From Biscogniauxia marginata (taxonomy: Eukaryota > Ascomycota > Sordariomycetes > Xylariales > Xylariaceae): DNA of 64,000 nt. The notes under the pieces were generated by a model. The model ran no database searches and had not been told where the DNA came from. It saw only the letters and a list, made by a program, of their open reading frames with translations. The position numbers were made by a program, and so were the translations under genes. Location of the stretch: the NCBI GenBank assembly GCA_022695795.1, contig MU404117.1, forward strand, positions 1-64,000, in the 5' to 3' direction. Below, piece by piece: positions 49,760 through 61,166 of the stretch (positions are counted from its first letter, which is position 1; every line of letters begins with the position of its first letter).

Positions 49760-51793
49760 TCAAGCTGCGTCGCTTTTCGCTGGACCTCTGTTAAGGCGTT
49801 TCCAACTAGAGCCAAGGCTAATTATGAAGGATAATCCCACCGCAGCGAGTGCAATTGCTAGGGCCACTGTGATACCGTCCATATATGCAAGTATAATACC
49901 AGATACCTGACTTTCAGTGAATGCAGATCGAAGTTCTGTGGCACCGACACTAATAACCTGCATTGGGTCAACGTCAGGTGCGGTTGTAGCAAGGGCCAAG
50001 ATCATCTGGTTAACGAAAGCAGATTGTGCAGCTGCTACGAAGAAAGCACCACCGACGGTCTGGAAGACTGTGAGGATATTGAAATTAGTATAAGAAACCC
50101 CCTTAGTTATACTGTGAGGAGGAGAAGGGGCATGGGTGAATGTGTTGAGATGTTACATAGTGGGCTTTGGGAAGAACTTACAGAGAATGGTAGCTGTTAC
50201 CTGTGCTATATCTCCAGGGCTAACACTGCCTTGAGCGATGATAATAGGCACCTGAAACCCAATACCCCAGCCGATTCCAGCAAGTAATTGAAATCCGACC
50301 CAGTGGCCAGTACCCGTCCCAATATCCAGAGTATATAGTGCGCCAGCTCCGGCAGTCGCAATTGCAGCCCCGAGGACTTGGAGCGGCGTTGCAATACCTG
50401 TCGACGTGATGAAGCCCCCGGAAAGAATGGTGAACACGCTCAGTGAAAGAATCAAAGGAAGATTCCGAACGCCTGAGTCAGTAGGGCTAACGTTGTGGAT
50501 GCTCTGGAAATAAATAGGAAGATAATAAAGAACGGCGTAGTATGATCCAGCGAAGAAGAATTGAAAAGCAGAGCCAACCCAGACAACACGTTTTTTAAGT
50601 ACCCGAGGAACCATCATTGAGCGCTCTCCCTGCACAATTTGTGTAATGGTAAAGACGATCAACATAACAACGAAGCCGACCAAAAGACCGATGACAACAC
50701 TTGAGTTCCAAGCGTAGGTCTGGCCGCCATATTGTAAAGCCAAAATGTAAGAAATAATACAGCCGATCATCAATGTCGCTCCAAGAGGGTCCATCTGTAA
50801 AATCTTCTCCTTTAGGCTGGCTTTGACCGGTTGTGCTGCGGCCGGCGTGTGGAAGAAAAAGAATATGATGAACGCTGAGACGCCTCCGATGGGCAAGTTG
50901 ATGTAAAAGCACCAGCGCCACGTTACGTAGTCAGAGAATACACCACCGACAAGGGGCCCGATTACTGAGGCGATACCATAGGTGGCACCGAGAATCCCCG
51001 TGTATATAGGGCGTTTCTTGGGCTCGGCTGTGAAAGCTATAATCGTGTACGTACCCCCGCTGACGCCTGCGGCACCGAGACCCGCAAGAGCTCGGCCAAC
51101 GATCTATTTGACATTGTGAGCTTTTATTTTACCTATCTAAACGGGTATGTAGTAGGTTCTAGGGGAGCAGCACTAGGGAAATTTGTTTGTTGATCGAGGA
51201 AGTTGTTGGCTTTGGGCGGGATCGGGAAGTGGGTGGTTGACAAGGGAATATAATAATATGAAATATATTTACCAGAGCAGTGGAATTGGGAGCAACACCA
51301 CAGAGCAAGCTGCCGACTTCGAAGATGAAGATAGATAGCAGGAATGTGATCTTGAGTGGAAAATATTTGTATGCCTTTCCCCAACCAGATTGGAAACTTC
51401 CGATGGTGACGAAGAATGCCGAGCCGTACCATGACACATCGAGAAGGGAATGGAATTCGTCAGTGATTTTTGGGATTGCTGTAGCGACTATCGTCTTGAT
51501 GAAAGTTAGAATATTAATCTAGCTTAGGACATGGAGCTGGTACGAACCAAATCAATAGAGATTAGGAACATGCTGAGGACGAGCGCGACGACAATCATGG
51601 CAAGCTTGAAGCCTTGGGGATATTCAATCCCACTAACAGCCCCCGAATCCAGTTCTTGTGAATTTTCAAGCGGCACATCGCTGCTTGTGGTTTCCTTCTT
51701 CTCTTCGTCCATAGTAGACGGGTCTCGTGTGGAATACTGGCTACCGGTATTCTCTTGACCGTTCTTGTCCGGGCTGGGAGAAGGACTCGCCAT
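49760..51793 (-). CDS. DHA2-type MFS efflux transporter (14 TMS)
   Basis: This plasma-membrane (or vesicle) drug:H+ antiporter-type protein likely exports the product of the adjoining biosynthetic genes. Four exons, 51548-51793, 51273-51494, 50182-51103 and 49760-50067, give 565 residues, the usual DHA2 length. The N-terminal ~65 residues are polar and charged; the first helix is in [20 protein letters not shown]. Family marks are [11 protein letters not shown], the [17 protein letters not shown] helix, [31 protein letters not shown] followed by [10 protein letters not shown], and [10 protein letters not shown] near the C-terminus. The second intron is 169 bp, longer than the others (53 and 114 bp), but has a good acceptor and keeps frame. 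It is divergent from the Zn2Cys6 gene across a 786-bp shared promoter with TCGGCGGA boxes. Confidence 0.9.
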
Positions 51794-52579
51794 AGCTTTA
51801 AGTACTAGGTCGGTAGATTTCTCTATAGGTGGTGTCTGAGGAAGTAGGGTTTCAAAATATCCAGCGATGCTCGATGAAATCGTTGGTGCCTCATCTAATA
51901 CTCTGGTCAGTAGTGAACCAGATGCTTGCTACGAAAACGACCATCGGCCGTAGATGATGATATATTTCAATGGCTATCATTCAACTTGGTATATTGTCTA
52001 TGGATGTTAATAGTACGATCAAAAATGAGCTGTGCCAACCAAAGCGTATTTCCGCCGAGCCTGGTTTGGTAATGGGGGCTTCGACCGAGACTGCTTAAGT
52101 AATTCAATCTTCCGCCGAGATGATATCGGCGGAAGAATTAGTACCAATAGCAAAAGAATATGCGCGTCAGACCTATCAGCACACCGCTTGGAATGTAACA
52201 CAGTGATCATAACCCTTGCTTTCAGTTTCACTCTTGGTTAGACTAGATGTGGTCAGCAAAAGCAACATAATGCATACCATCTGGCATTAATAATCGGCAA
52301 TGCCAAGAGTTTTCGCCCGAAGTGACTGGTAGTATGAGAATCTTACGCAACCACATCCCTGTGTGCTTTCGGCCGAATTAAGTAGGCAAATTGCACCCAT
52401 GACAGTCAACCGATGCCATCAATCCGTCCTCAATCCGGCGTTAGTCACTCATCAACCTCTGGGTAGCTCTTGTTTTGGGGTTTTCCGTATCGGATAAACG
52501 AGAAGTGCTTTTCTAGCAAACCTTCGACCGCATCCCTTGTTATTACCCGACATATCAGCGGCTGAGCGTGACCCGCATC
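51794..52579. promoter_or_regulatory. Bidirectional promoter of DHA2 transporter and Zn2Cys6 gene
   Basis: The 786 bp lie between the two divergent start codons. It holds TCCGCCGA at 52051-52058 and 52111-52118, TCGGCGGA at 52126-52133, and a perfect palindrome TTCGGCCGAA at 52368-52377. CGG-containing inverted repeats are the usual targets of Zn2Cys6 dimers, so autoregulation plus transporter control is a reasonable inference. Confidence 0.55.
52109..52136. promoter_or_regulatory. Palindromic CGG box (putative Zn2Cys6 operator)
   Basis: Arms TCTTCCGCCGA (52109-52119 region) and TCGGCGGAAGA are perfect 11-bp inverted repeats separated by GATGATA-type spacer sequence of about 7 bp. Two CGG half-sites facing each other across a fixed spacer are the classical layout for a Zn2Cys6 dimer. 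Confidence 0.6.
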
Positions 52580-55047
52580 ATGCCAAATATGGACATGGCA
52601 GCAATCTCTCGCCCGGAGGTGAAACGGAGGAAGATCCGGAAGGGCACCCACAGCTGCTGGTCGTGCAAGCGGCGGAAAGTCCGTTGTGTGTATAGATCGC
52701 CGGACGACGCTGTCTGTATCGGCTGCCGTAGCCGCGGGACTGATTGCATTAGCCAGGAATTCTCCGAGGAAGACGTGTCTCTTCTGAGTAGCTCGGAGCA
52801 TCAGATGGTAGACCGTATGGTCAGGGTCGAAGCCATATCTAAAGAGCTAGCTCGGAGTCCTGCAAGTCCCAACATATCAGAAGCATCGACAGGTGGTAGA
52901 GACCACCCGGGATCCAAAGGAGGAATTGAAACCCCTATTAATGGCATTCCTACCCCAACCTCATGCCAATCCGGACACTCTGGGTTTTCGGCCCTTCGCG
53001 AGCCTCTTCCAGTAGGACATAGAAACCCCTGCAATAAATATTGTATCGTATGGCAGGAAGCTGACATGTTCCCTAGGAGAGTCTAGCACAGCAACCGGTC
53101 TCAACGCCGGTGCTTACAACTTCCCCGTCACAGCCTCATCATGGGCTAAACAGAGAAAATGAGCCAGGTCTAAATAGATACAAGGGGCTCTCACGAGCGT
53201 TATATGACGCTTTGCCATCACGTGAAGATGTTGAGTTGATATGCCAGGCTGGGGGACGCATAAGTGTTTACCTCACCCAGCATATGCGGATGGCACAGTC
53301 GGAGATTGATCGTGGCGGTTTTGAGGATGTCAAACAAAAGCTTCAAAACAGACCTGGCCACGATGCTCATCCTGTTTCGCTTGCAAAGTACATGCTCTCT
53401 CTTGCTACTTTTTTACAATACTTGCATCCAGAATGCCATCACAACATCAAAGACCTCTCGGAGCCTCCTCGGACCATGATGCAACGGCTTGCGGAAACGG
53501 CAATTTCTCTTACTACAACTAATGATGAGCTCCTTGGGAGTGTCGAGGGCCTTGAGTGTGTGATAATGGAGGGAACTTTCCACGCCAATATTGGCAACCT
53601 GCGGCGTGCGTGGTTGGCTTTTCGGCGCGCACTAGGTTTGGCCCAGATGATGGGCATCCACCGCGCTGGTCGTCATCAAAAACTGAATTTCATCGATCCT
53701 AACAATACGGAGATTGACACACGAATAATGTGGTTTCGTATTGTCTATGTTGATCGTTTTCTGTGTCTTATGCTTGGGCTGCCGCAAGGCTCTCTCGACG
53801 AGAGCTTTGCGAGTGAGTCTGCCCTTCGAGGGGATACACACGTAGGCCAGCTAGAACGAATTCATTGCGTGTTAGCATCGCGTATCTTGCGGCGGAACGA
53901 TTCTGACGGCTTTGGCAATGACGACTACGACACCACACGAGATATTGACGTGGAACTACAGAAGGCGGCTAATAGATTGCCTGACAAGTGGTGGCTCACA
54001 CCAAACCTTGCGGGAGTTGACGATCAGGCCGTGTTCCAGGAGACTTTGAGACTGGTACAGCAAATGTTTCATTATAATCTGCTCAATCAGCTGCATCTTC
54101 CGTACATGCTGCAGTTCGACTCAACAGCCGACACTGCTGAGGCGCGTTGTCGACACGACTATGCCAGGCTTACCTGTGTCAACGCTAGCCGAGAGTTGCT
54201 TAACCGGTTTATCGTGTTCCGCAGCTTTAACCGGGTTGCCTTTTGCTGTAGGTCAGTAGATTTCTTCGCCCTCATGGCGGGAATGACACTGCTACTTGCA
54301 CATCTCGATAGTCACCGGCAGGACAGGACGCATAGATTTGCCGGCAACTTCCTAGCGCATCAGCGATCCAGCGACCGAGCCATGATAGAACAGGCACTCG
54401 AAAATATGACGGAAGTTAGCCGCCTCAATCATGATGCGCTAAGTCAGGAGAGCGCCCAACTGCTACGCCGGGTGCTTGCTATCGAAGTTGAAGCTTCGGA
54501 GGGGAGTGTATACAGGGCAGAGAGAGTGACTGCACCGGAAACTGACCCGGTACATTTTGGCGATGAAAAGCATACGCTGTGCATGCAGATTCCCTACTTT
54601 GGTCTGATCAAAATTACGCATGAGGGGACCATTAGTAGAGGACCACCCCCAGAAGTCCCACCGCAGCAGTGCCAACTGAGCATCGCAGGATCATTCTATA
54701 GCCCGAGCACAGATGGAGATACAACAATGACCACTTGCACATCTAACACTGACATCACATCTCCCATCCAGACGAATCGCACAATCCATCCGGGGCTATC
54801 TTCGCTACATCGTGCACCGGATACGCCCCGACAAGAAGGAAATATGGACAACGGTTTCAGCCAGCATCTCCCAGAGTTTTCAGCTGCCAATGAATTCCTG
54901 GGAAATCAATACCCGTGCCCAGGGCTCACCGCGAGTGCTGATGATTGGGCTTTCCAAGGTGTTGACCTTGCATTCTTTGACAACCTTATGAGAGGCGCCA
55001 GCGTGGAGGGAATCGGAGATGGAAATGGCCAATGGGCTAACTGGTAG
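52580..55047 (+). CDS. Zn2Cys6 fungal transcription factor
   Basis: This nuclear regulator has two exons, 52580-53011 and 53092-55047; the 80-bp intron uses GTAGGA, a CTGAC branch-like site and a CACAG acceptor, giving 795 residues. The zinc cluster lies near the N-terminus: CWSCKRRKVRC, nine residues, then CIGCRSRGTDC, preceded by a basic KRRKIRKG. The second exon carries the fungal-specific middle homology region, with GNLRRAWLAFRRALGLAQMMGIH and IMWFRIVYVDRFLCLMLGLPQGS as the typical signatures. The C-terminal ~170 residues are Ser/Thr/Pro-rich and end in an acidic/aromatic segment, a possible activation domain. The chosen ATG is the first in frame. It is divergent to the DHA2 transporter; context suggests a cluster regulator, but a role elsewhere is possible. 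Confidence 0.9.
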
Positions 55048-55135
55048 ATGGAGTTGTGAAATAATCCCGAATATATCAAGATTATATTACTTAGCGTTAA
55101 TGACTTCTTAGCTTGCCCTTACTGCCGTCGCTACT

Positions 55136-55269
55136 TATTGAAATACGGGGCTATGCCCCTGTATGACCTATGGTCTCCTGTATATATATACGGGTTTTAC
55201 CCACCTATCTAGACTCACCTTGAACCAATACACTTGATTATATCCTCATATCTTCGTCTCATTTTAATA
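55136..55269 (+). mobile_element. Solo LTR, copy 3 (134 bp)
   Basis: Runs TATTGAAATACGGGG to CATTTTAATA, both terminal dinucleotides RIP-like mutated (TG to TA, CA to TA). A perfect 5-bp target duplication CTACT flanks it (55131-55135, 55270-55274). It lies between the Zn2Cys6 gene and the dehydrogenase inside the terpenoid cluster, showing retrotransposon activity there. Confidence 0.88.
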
Positions 55270-55681
55270 CTACTCCCTCAAAGTCAACTTAATGTTCCCC
55301 ATGACCTAATGGAAGGCTATATATAGTAGGCTATGAACTTGGATGGGAGACAAAGTATCTCCAGCCAAAAATTGTGTTACATAGATGAAGTAGCACTACT
55401 TCTCTTTGCTATATTCAAAATGTACTTAAAATTGCATAATAATGGTGCGAAATAGGCATTATTTATATCACAGATACGTGAGAATGGGATAAATTGTGTC
55501 TGTTTAATATAGAGCTGAATAAATGGATGGAAACTAGATATATATGTGACTGTATAGGACTATCTATTGGGTCTAGCACCCCTATATTATAACCTAGATA
55601 TAATGGGCAATCATCTATTTTACTTTCTCATATGTGACTTTAGATTTGAACATCGACTACCTACTACAGAGAAACACCAAA
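55270..55681. other. Intergenic, no gene recognised
   Basis: Short AT-leaning spacer between the solo LTR and the 3' end of the dehydrogenase gene; nothing else seen. Confidence 0.5.
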
Positions 55682-56740
55682 TTATCGAAAATCTGTAGCG
55701 GCTTGCTGCAGACGAGTCAGCCGAACGTTATCTCGGCCGAACCAGAACGGTTTGAGATCAGCTGTTGGCTCCTCTATCTCGGTGTAAGTGTCACCAAGAG
55801 TCAAAATACAACGGCCGTTCCAACGACCTTCGGTCCATAAATCGCTCTGTTTGTCTTTGCCATACAGGTCCACCATCCGATTCTCGCGGGCCGTCGCCGA
55901 GTACACCAGTGCCAAGCCAACAACGTCAGGTGTACTCATAACCACTCCCTGCCGGATCATGGGTTCGTATAGTTCTGGAGCCATCGATGGTGTGAGAGTG
56001 CCGCTGGGCGCAACCGCATTGATGGTGATGTTATCCTTGATAATCTTGGAGCGCAGGGCACGTACTAACCCTATCAACTGTTGGGCCAAATTAATTCTAG
56101 TCAGCTCTCAGGCCCAGTCTCTGTGAGTCGTACGATAAGTAAACTTACCGCTGCTTTCCCGCTGGAATACACTGGCAGCGCCTGCTCTGTCATGTACGAC
56201 GAGGTACTGGCTGTTATGACAATGCTTCCCTCAGTATGGTGCCGCCGCATGTTGCTCCATGCTAACTTGACAAAGTCGAGTACTGCTCGGTAGTTTACAT
56301 CCAGAACTCCCCATGTTGGCTGTACCAATTTGCCATCAGCATCAACTATGTCGTCAAAGTAACTGCTATGCTGCTCTTCCGAAACTCCCGCATTGGCAAT
56401 TGCAATGTCGATCTGACCAATAGATTCGAATGCAGCACGCAGCTCTACCCACGAGGCGATGTTGCATTGATGGTAATGTAGGGTGGCTAACTCGGGAGGC
56501 AGCTGAGTGGGCAGCTCACTCTCGTCACGGGATTTGATGTCTAAGACATGTACTGTTGCGCCTTGGGCTGACAGTATTTTTGCAGCAGCGAAGCCAATAC
56601 CCGATGCGGCACCTATGACCAATGAGGGTTAATTTGACTTAAGTAGATATATATCGATGGTTAAATTTCTCACCAGTTATGATGGCCGTCTTGCCATCAA
56701 GTCGTGGAATGTCGCTTTGGTTGATCTGCAAGGCTGCCAT
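55682..56740 (-). CDS. Short-chain dehydrogenase/reductase
   Basis: This NAD(P)-dependent oxidoreductase of the classical SDR type probably acts on an alcohol or ketone of the cluster metabolite in the cytosol. Three exons, 56674-56740, 56149-56612 and 55682-56077 (introns 61 and 71 bp), give 308 residues. Motifs are TGAASGIG for cofactor binding at about residues 22-29, ANAGVS (NAG), the serine-rich ITASTSS catalytic-Ser region, and YSSGK with Tyr and Lys of the active site. The first intron splits the glycine motif, a common position. The C-terminal half ends in LKPFWFG and a short charged tail. It is divergent from the AflR-like gene across 1.7 kb. Substrate specificity is unknown; in terpenoid clusters such enzymes oxidise hydroxyl groups made by a P450. 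Confidence 0.9.
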
Positions 56741-58411
56741 GGCCGTCAGATAGCTTAATATAGACAGACAACTTGTAGATAGAGACAAACAAGGTCCCAG
56801 TAATATATATCTTGATCTGCCACCTATATGCGCTGAAAGTCTGTTGTGCCTTGCGCAGACAAATCCTAGAGTCCGAAACCCTTTTTCTTATGGGAATATG
56901 TAGGCTGGGGGTAGTATAGCATGGCTTCAGTACTAGGTTGTTATGTCCAGAAACCCGGAGTTTGCCCTTTTCTGACAACTACGGTAAGTGCCCCTGATAA
57001 TGCACACACGAATAGATATCACGTATTACCATACGGTGTGTTGCCACGTGTGGGATATTAAGCTTATCTGATGCTACCCACAGGTATTCCTGGTCTAGAA
57101 GCATCCTGATGCTGACATTTCTTGAGTCTACCTATACTATTAGGTAACTTTGCTAGCCATCTTACACCAGTCACTTTTATCTCACACGAACAAGGGTTGC
57201 AAAATTATAAGGTCAGCCGGGATTATCCCAATTTGGAACCTCAGTGTGACTGAAATGTGTCTGGCGGCGATGGGAAGAGTTAAACAGCAAAAAAGGAGCC
57301 AGGGTTATGTCATCCTATCATGTTATCCACCTTTAGATGGAACATGCGAGTGTAAAGTAGTAGGGCTGTGCCATCTCTTTACTTAAGTGCTGACAGCTTT
57401 ATCGGAATTGTGGCCTATAGAAACGCAGATATGTAGGACAACACTGTTGAGTATCATGATAGTCGTATATACACATGTAAATAAAGAATAAGCATAAAGT
57501 CCTGCCTGAAAGCAGGGATCTATTTCCAAGCAAGGATACCTATCCGAGTATACGTAATCGGATGGGCGTATTTCCGATGCAGTATAGCAAAAAGGGACAG
57601 AATTTCGAAAGAATATATGCGTGATAAGTAAGCTATATATCGAGACTTGAGTATGTAAGCATGTCTCGAGTACTAACAAACAAGCAAGATATTTTCACGG
57701 TGCCATAATATATTCTAAGGCGTGACGGTCTAGGCCGTCCTATATTGGAAATGAAGAAAATCATATGAGGAAAGAAATGATTTTCTAATTCAGGTAGACA
57801 GAGCAAAGGATTAAGTGCTATGGTTTGAATTTATTTGAAACGTTTAAACAAACAAGATGCCTGTTGACCTTCTGGGTGTTGTTGCCGCTACGCTTCGTTC
57901 CATCAAACATTACACAATACGTAAGCTGTAACATACTAAAAGAAATACACGGGAGTACTCGTGATCCTTCTAATTTAACATAGGCTAACGCGGTTCTAGT
58001 CACGGAACCACCCGTAACCTTTTAACACAACTTGAGATATCAAGTAGCCTGCCTAGCTTGATATCCTGGTATCCCTGTTTCGGGATACCGGCATGGGTGG
58101 TTTGGTGTAGTGGGGGTGGTTCGCCACACATAGCACGCCCTAGTTCACCTGCTGGGGGCCTTGGTGATATCAGCCTGCACCAGTGTAGGATTATCGCTAG
58201 TTTCGACTTACAATTCTGAGGCAGTTCTATAAGACATATTACTCACTGCATGTGGCTGTGAATACGACAGATGATCGTCGAACGGTAAATATTACCATTG
58301 GTTCACGATTAGGAATATGCAGTATTCGTATAAATAAGGATTTATTATCTTTAAATTAGCCCTTTAGTTCTTGGTTACCAAGGCCATTCTGTCAAGTCAG
58401 TTGAAGCAAAC
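56741..58411. promoter_or_regulatory. Divergent promoter region of SDR and AflR-like gene
   Basis: It contains no recognisable gene; small open frames (57150-57386, 57383-57679) lack domains. The half near the AflR-like gene has two adjacent inverted repeats at 58036-58065 and 58068-58089, and a GGT/GGG-rich stretch just after them (58094-58125). Confidence 0.45.
58036..58089. promoter_or_regulatory. Two adjacent inverted repeats upstream of AflR-like gene
   Basis: GATATCAAG (58036-58044) pairs with CTTGATATC (58057-58065), and directly after it GGTATCCC (58068-58075) pairs with GGGATACC (58082-58089) across a 6-bp loop. They lie about 320-370 bp upstream of the first ATG of the AflR-like gene. 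Dimeric regulator sites or a hairpin in an untranslated leader are possible. Confidence 0.45.
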
Positions 58412-59968
58412 ATGTTCGGGATATGGAGACACAACTCGAAAGATCTCAAAACTCGAATGAGTAGCCGACCAGTGGGTGTAACTACGCAAGTGAGTATCAC
58501 GACTATCCTACTCCGACACATTGAAACCCAACTTTGGCTCTTTTCTCTAACCTTTCAAGGCTTGCAAGAACTGTCGAAAAAAGAAGGTAAGCTTGCCCAG
58601 ATCAGTATGGGGTTGCTACTGTAGCAACGCGGGGATAGCGCAATTAACCAACAATTCGTCAAATAGATCAAATGCACCGGTGAGAAGACAGGTTGTAGCA
58701 ATTGTCGGACGCCTGGGTCATGCTGCTACTCCAATGCAACACGGACCAGATCATCCGGCCATGAACGAAATACGGAACAACTTACAGATACACGAGAACG
58801 AGAGGCGAATCATATCAAGAAGAAGAGTAGAAACCATCTGCAGCATCCAGGTGAAGCACTGCAGCAACCGTCGCAGGAAGCGGGCTTGGCTATAAGAGAC
58901 ATGGAGCAAGAAAAGATCTCGGATCCAGTTCGGACACCCCTTACTGGTGATAACAACGCCAACAATGAGATCTCAGTCGAGCGACCTCAAGCCGCCGCAA
59001 CCCATGATGATACCATGATAGACGGTTCTGGATGGTTCTCAGATATTAACGCAGATTGGGATAAGGGGCCGGTGGACACTAGTTTATTCACGGACGCGTC
59101 TCCATCGACTCCGTCATTCTCTACAATACCTCACTCACAAGGTACTAGAAGCTTGTCTTTAGGCCTTGCGCAGTGGTTCCCATTATCACCCGTCGATGTT
59201 GACGGCACGGATGTTAGTCAATGCTACGAGTCGTCATCAAACACATCACTATTCTCATTTCCACAGAGTCACGCATCCACGCCTGTATCTAGTACCGGCC
59301 CAGATACCACGGGAGCCTTCAGTGTAGATTCGGCCGCAAAAGCACTCGACATATATATTACATCTCTTCCGGAGTCCGGCGCACGCTCCGAAGTGGAGCC
59401 ATTTGAACCGCATATCGACTCCCAGGCTGCAATGCCAACGGCCAATGGTACGTCACGAAATGGTTGTCAATGTCTGGAACGTGTGGTCTATTTTATCGAC
59501 GAGCTTGAGTCTCGCCTTTCCGCCGCCCCAAGTGAGTCCCCAGGAACCACGGACTTTGCCTTATCAACGCTCAAGGACGCGTTACGATGTGGCGAGTCTA
59601 TGCTTGCCTGCTTTCTCTGCTCGTGGCGAATGGAAAACTTGACCATGCTAGGTTTTTTGACCGATCGACTAACCATCCTATGTGAGCGGATCGTGGCGGC
59701 ATATTTGGAGTTACGGCTTGATATTGCGAGATCGGGAAAGGAGAGGAAGGAGTGTAGCAAAAATATCACGTCAATCTTCTTTGGAGACTATGAAGTAGAC
59801 TCGCCTGTAGAGTGGGCGATGCTATTGAGGCCTTTGGTCATTTTTCAACTAAATGATCTAATGTCTCTCGTTCATAATGTCGAGCTTGCGAAACATTCCC
59901 AGCAGAGGAAACCCGTAAGTAGTTCGCAGGGCAAGATAAAAGTTTTGATAGAAAAGATGCAAATATAA
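58412..59968 (+). CDS. AflR-type Zn2Cys6 pathway regulator
   Basis: This is a nuclear transcription factor of the kind that switches on secondary-metabolite clusters. Three exons, 58412-58489, 58560-58586 (27 nt) and 58667-59968, give 468 residues; starting at the second ATG (58457) gives 453. The zinc cluster is split by the second intron: ACKNCRKKK ends exon 2 and IKCTGEKTGCSNCRTPGSCC opens exon 3, giving C-x2-C-x6-C-x6-C-x2-C and the last Cys. Downstream come Ser/Thr-rich disordered sequence and, at about residues 290-400, a region with CQCLERVVYFIDELESRL and a MLACFLCSWRMENLTMLGFLTDRL stretch, resembling the AflR C-terminal domain. Its position next to the SDR and terpene cyclase suggests it is the pathway-specific regulator. 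Confidence 0.85.
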
Positions 59969-61166
59969 TAGTTCATTGCCTGGTCCGTCAAACTTCTAAA
60001 TGAATTCGGCTTCCTTTCATTGTTTTTCTTTATCCTCCATTCTACGGGTACACGACGCTTGAGGCCTTTACATGGCTCCGCCGAAATTCTGCATCTTCAA
60101 CGAAATAGACTATACGCGGGTTCTGTCACTCGAACCAGAGAATCCAAACCCTCGGCGGAGCGACGGACAAAATCGTAAACTCGGCGGACCAAGATGGATA
60201 CGGCTGAGAGGAATGCCTGACTTCGGCGGTCCTGTTTGTTTTCAGCTCCGAGGACATTCAAGCTGTTCATTTACGGTTCATGCAGGCTGGGAAAACATAT
60301 GTGACTAGTCACCGACATTTACATAGTAATCATACCCAATGCTGACGGGAGCGTCCCGCACTAATGGGATCGTACATAAGCGGCATTTCATAAGCTCGGG
60401 CCCGATGCCCAATGAACGACATGAGATTAAGGAATGACTAGATATACTTTTCGTTCAGAAAAAAAACTCAAGAAAGTTTGAAAAGAGCCCCTACGTAGAG
60501 ATATCTAGGTTATAGTGATAGAACTTAAACTCATACTTAAACCCAACTACAACCAAATAAATAATAGACTGTGTTATAACATATTCAAACCTGTTATTCA
60601 GCTAAAATCTTTAGCCATAAATGGCGTTATTACGTGCTTGATAGTGTCGTGCATACTGTTCGTGTAATTACATCACAAGTGCCCGCGACACTTACATGCC
60701 GCCCTTTTACGCTCATTCGCTGTGTCTCTGCGTCTTGCCGGGGTTATCTGCTTCAACTAGTCGAAACGGTGAGCATGGGGGTTATTACGTTAGACTACAT
60801 CGAATTTTATATCTTGATTACTACAACGTGCTTGGCCAAGAGTAAAAGTCCCTGCTAGCATCCTTCGTTCGCTTTCGTTATGACTCAGTGAGACGAGGCT
60901 ATGAACACAACTGCATATGTTATCTCTCATGAAGACCCTCCTTTAGGTAGGGTAATAACGTGATTGCTGTGCGAAGGATTACCGTTACCTAGGATATAGT
61001 GCCTTTCACATGAAAAGTTTTCCATTAGGCAACATATACCTGTATTGTGCTTATCGTTACTCTAAATATCCTCACCTCGACCGCCCCTCCATCTTATATA
61101 TAACTCTTGTTTAGGCTCCTGACAGTATCTTTGGTTTCCGCCAAGTTCAACCCCTGTAATATCTAT
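59969..61166. other. Convergent intergenic region with CGG-box array
   Basis: It lies between the 3' ends of the AflR-like gene and the terpene cyclase. Boxes are TCCGCCGA at 60077-60084, TCGGCGGA at 60152-60159 and 60181-60188, and TCGGCGGT at 60223-60230. An open frame at 60072-60308 spans them but has no domain, and the boxes fall in different frames, so coding is doubtful. Another frame (60634-60858) is likewise unconvincing. A promoter-type element array in a 3'-3' position is unexpected. Confidence 0.45.
60077..60230. promoter_or_regulatory. Array of four TCGGCGGA-type boxes
   Basis: Four near-identical 8-mers in 154 bp, three in one orientation and one in the other, identical in core to the boxes between the DHA2 transporter and the Zn2Cys6 gene. 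Shared rare 8-mers at two places in one cluster suggest a common regulator. Confidence 0.5.

Noticed and set aside
53012..53091. Frameshift splitting the Zn2Cys6 gene
   Set aside because: An 80-bp intron with donor, CTGAC branch-like site and CACAG acceptor restores the frame, so no mutation is needed.
60072..60308. 78-codon open frame between AflR-like gene and cyclase
   Set aside because: Its Pro/Arg/Gly content follows from repeated TCGGCGGA boxes; no family resemblance.
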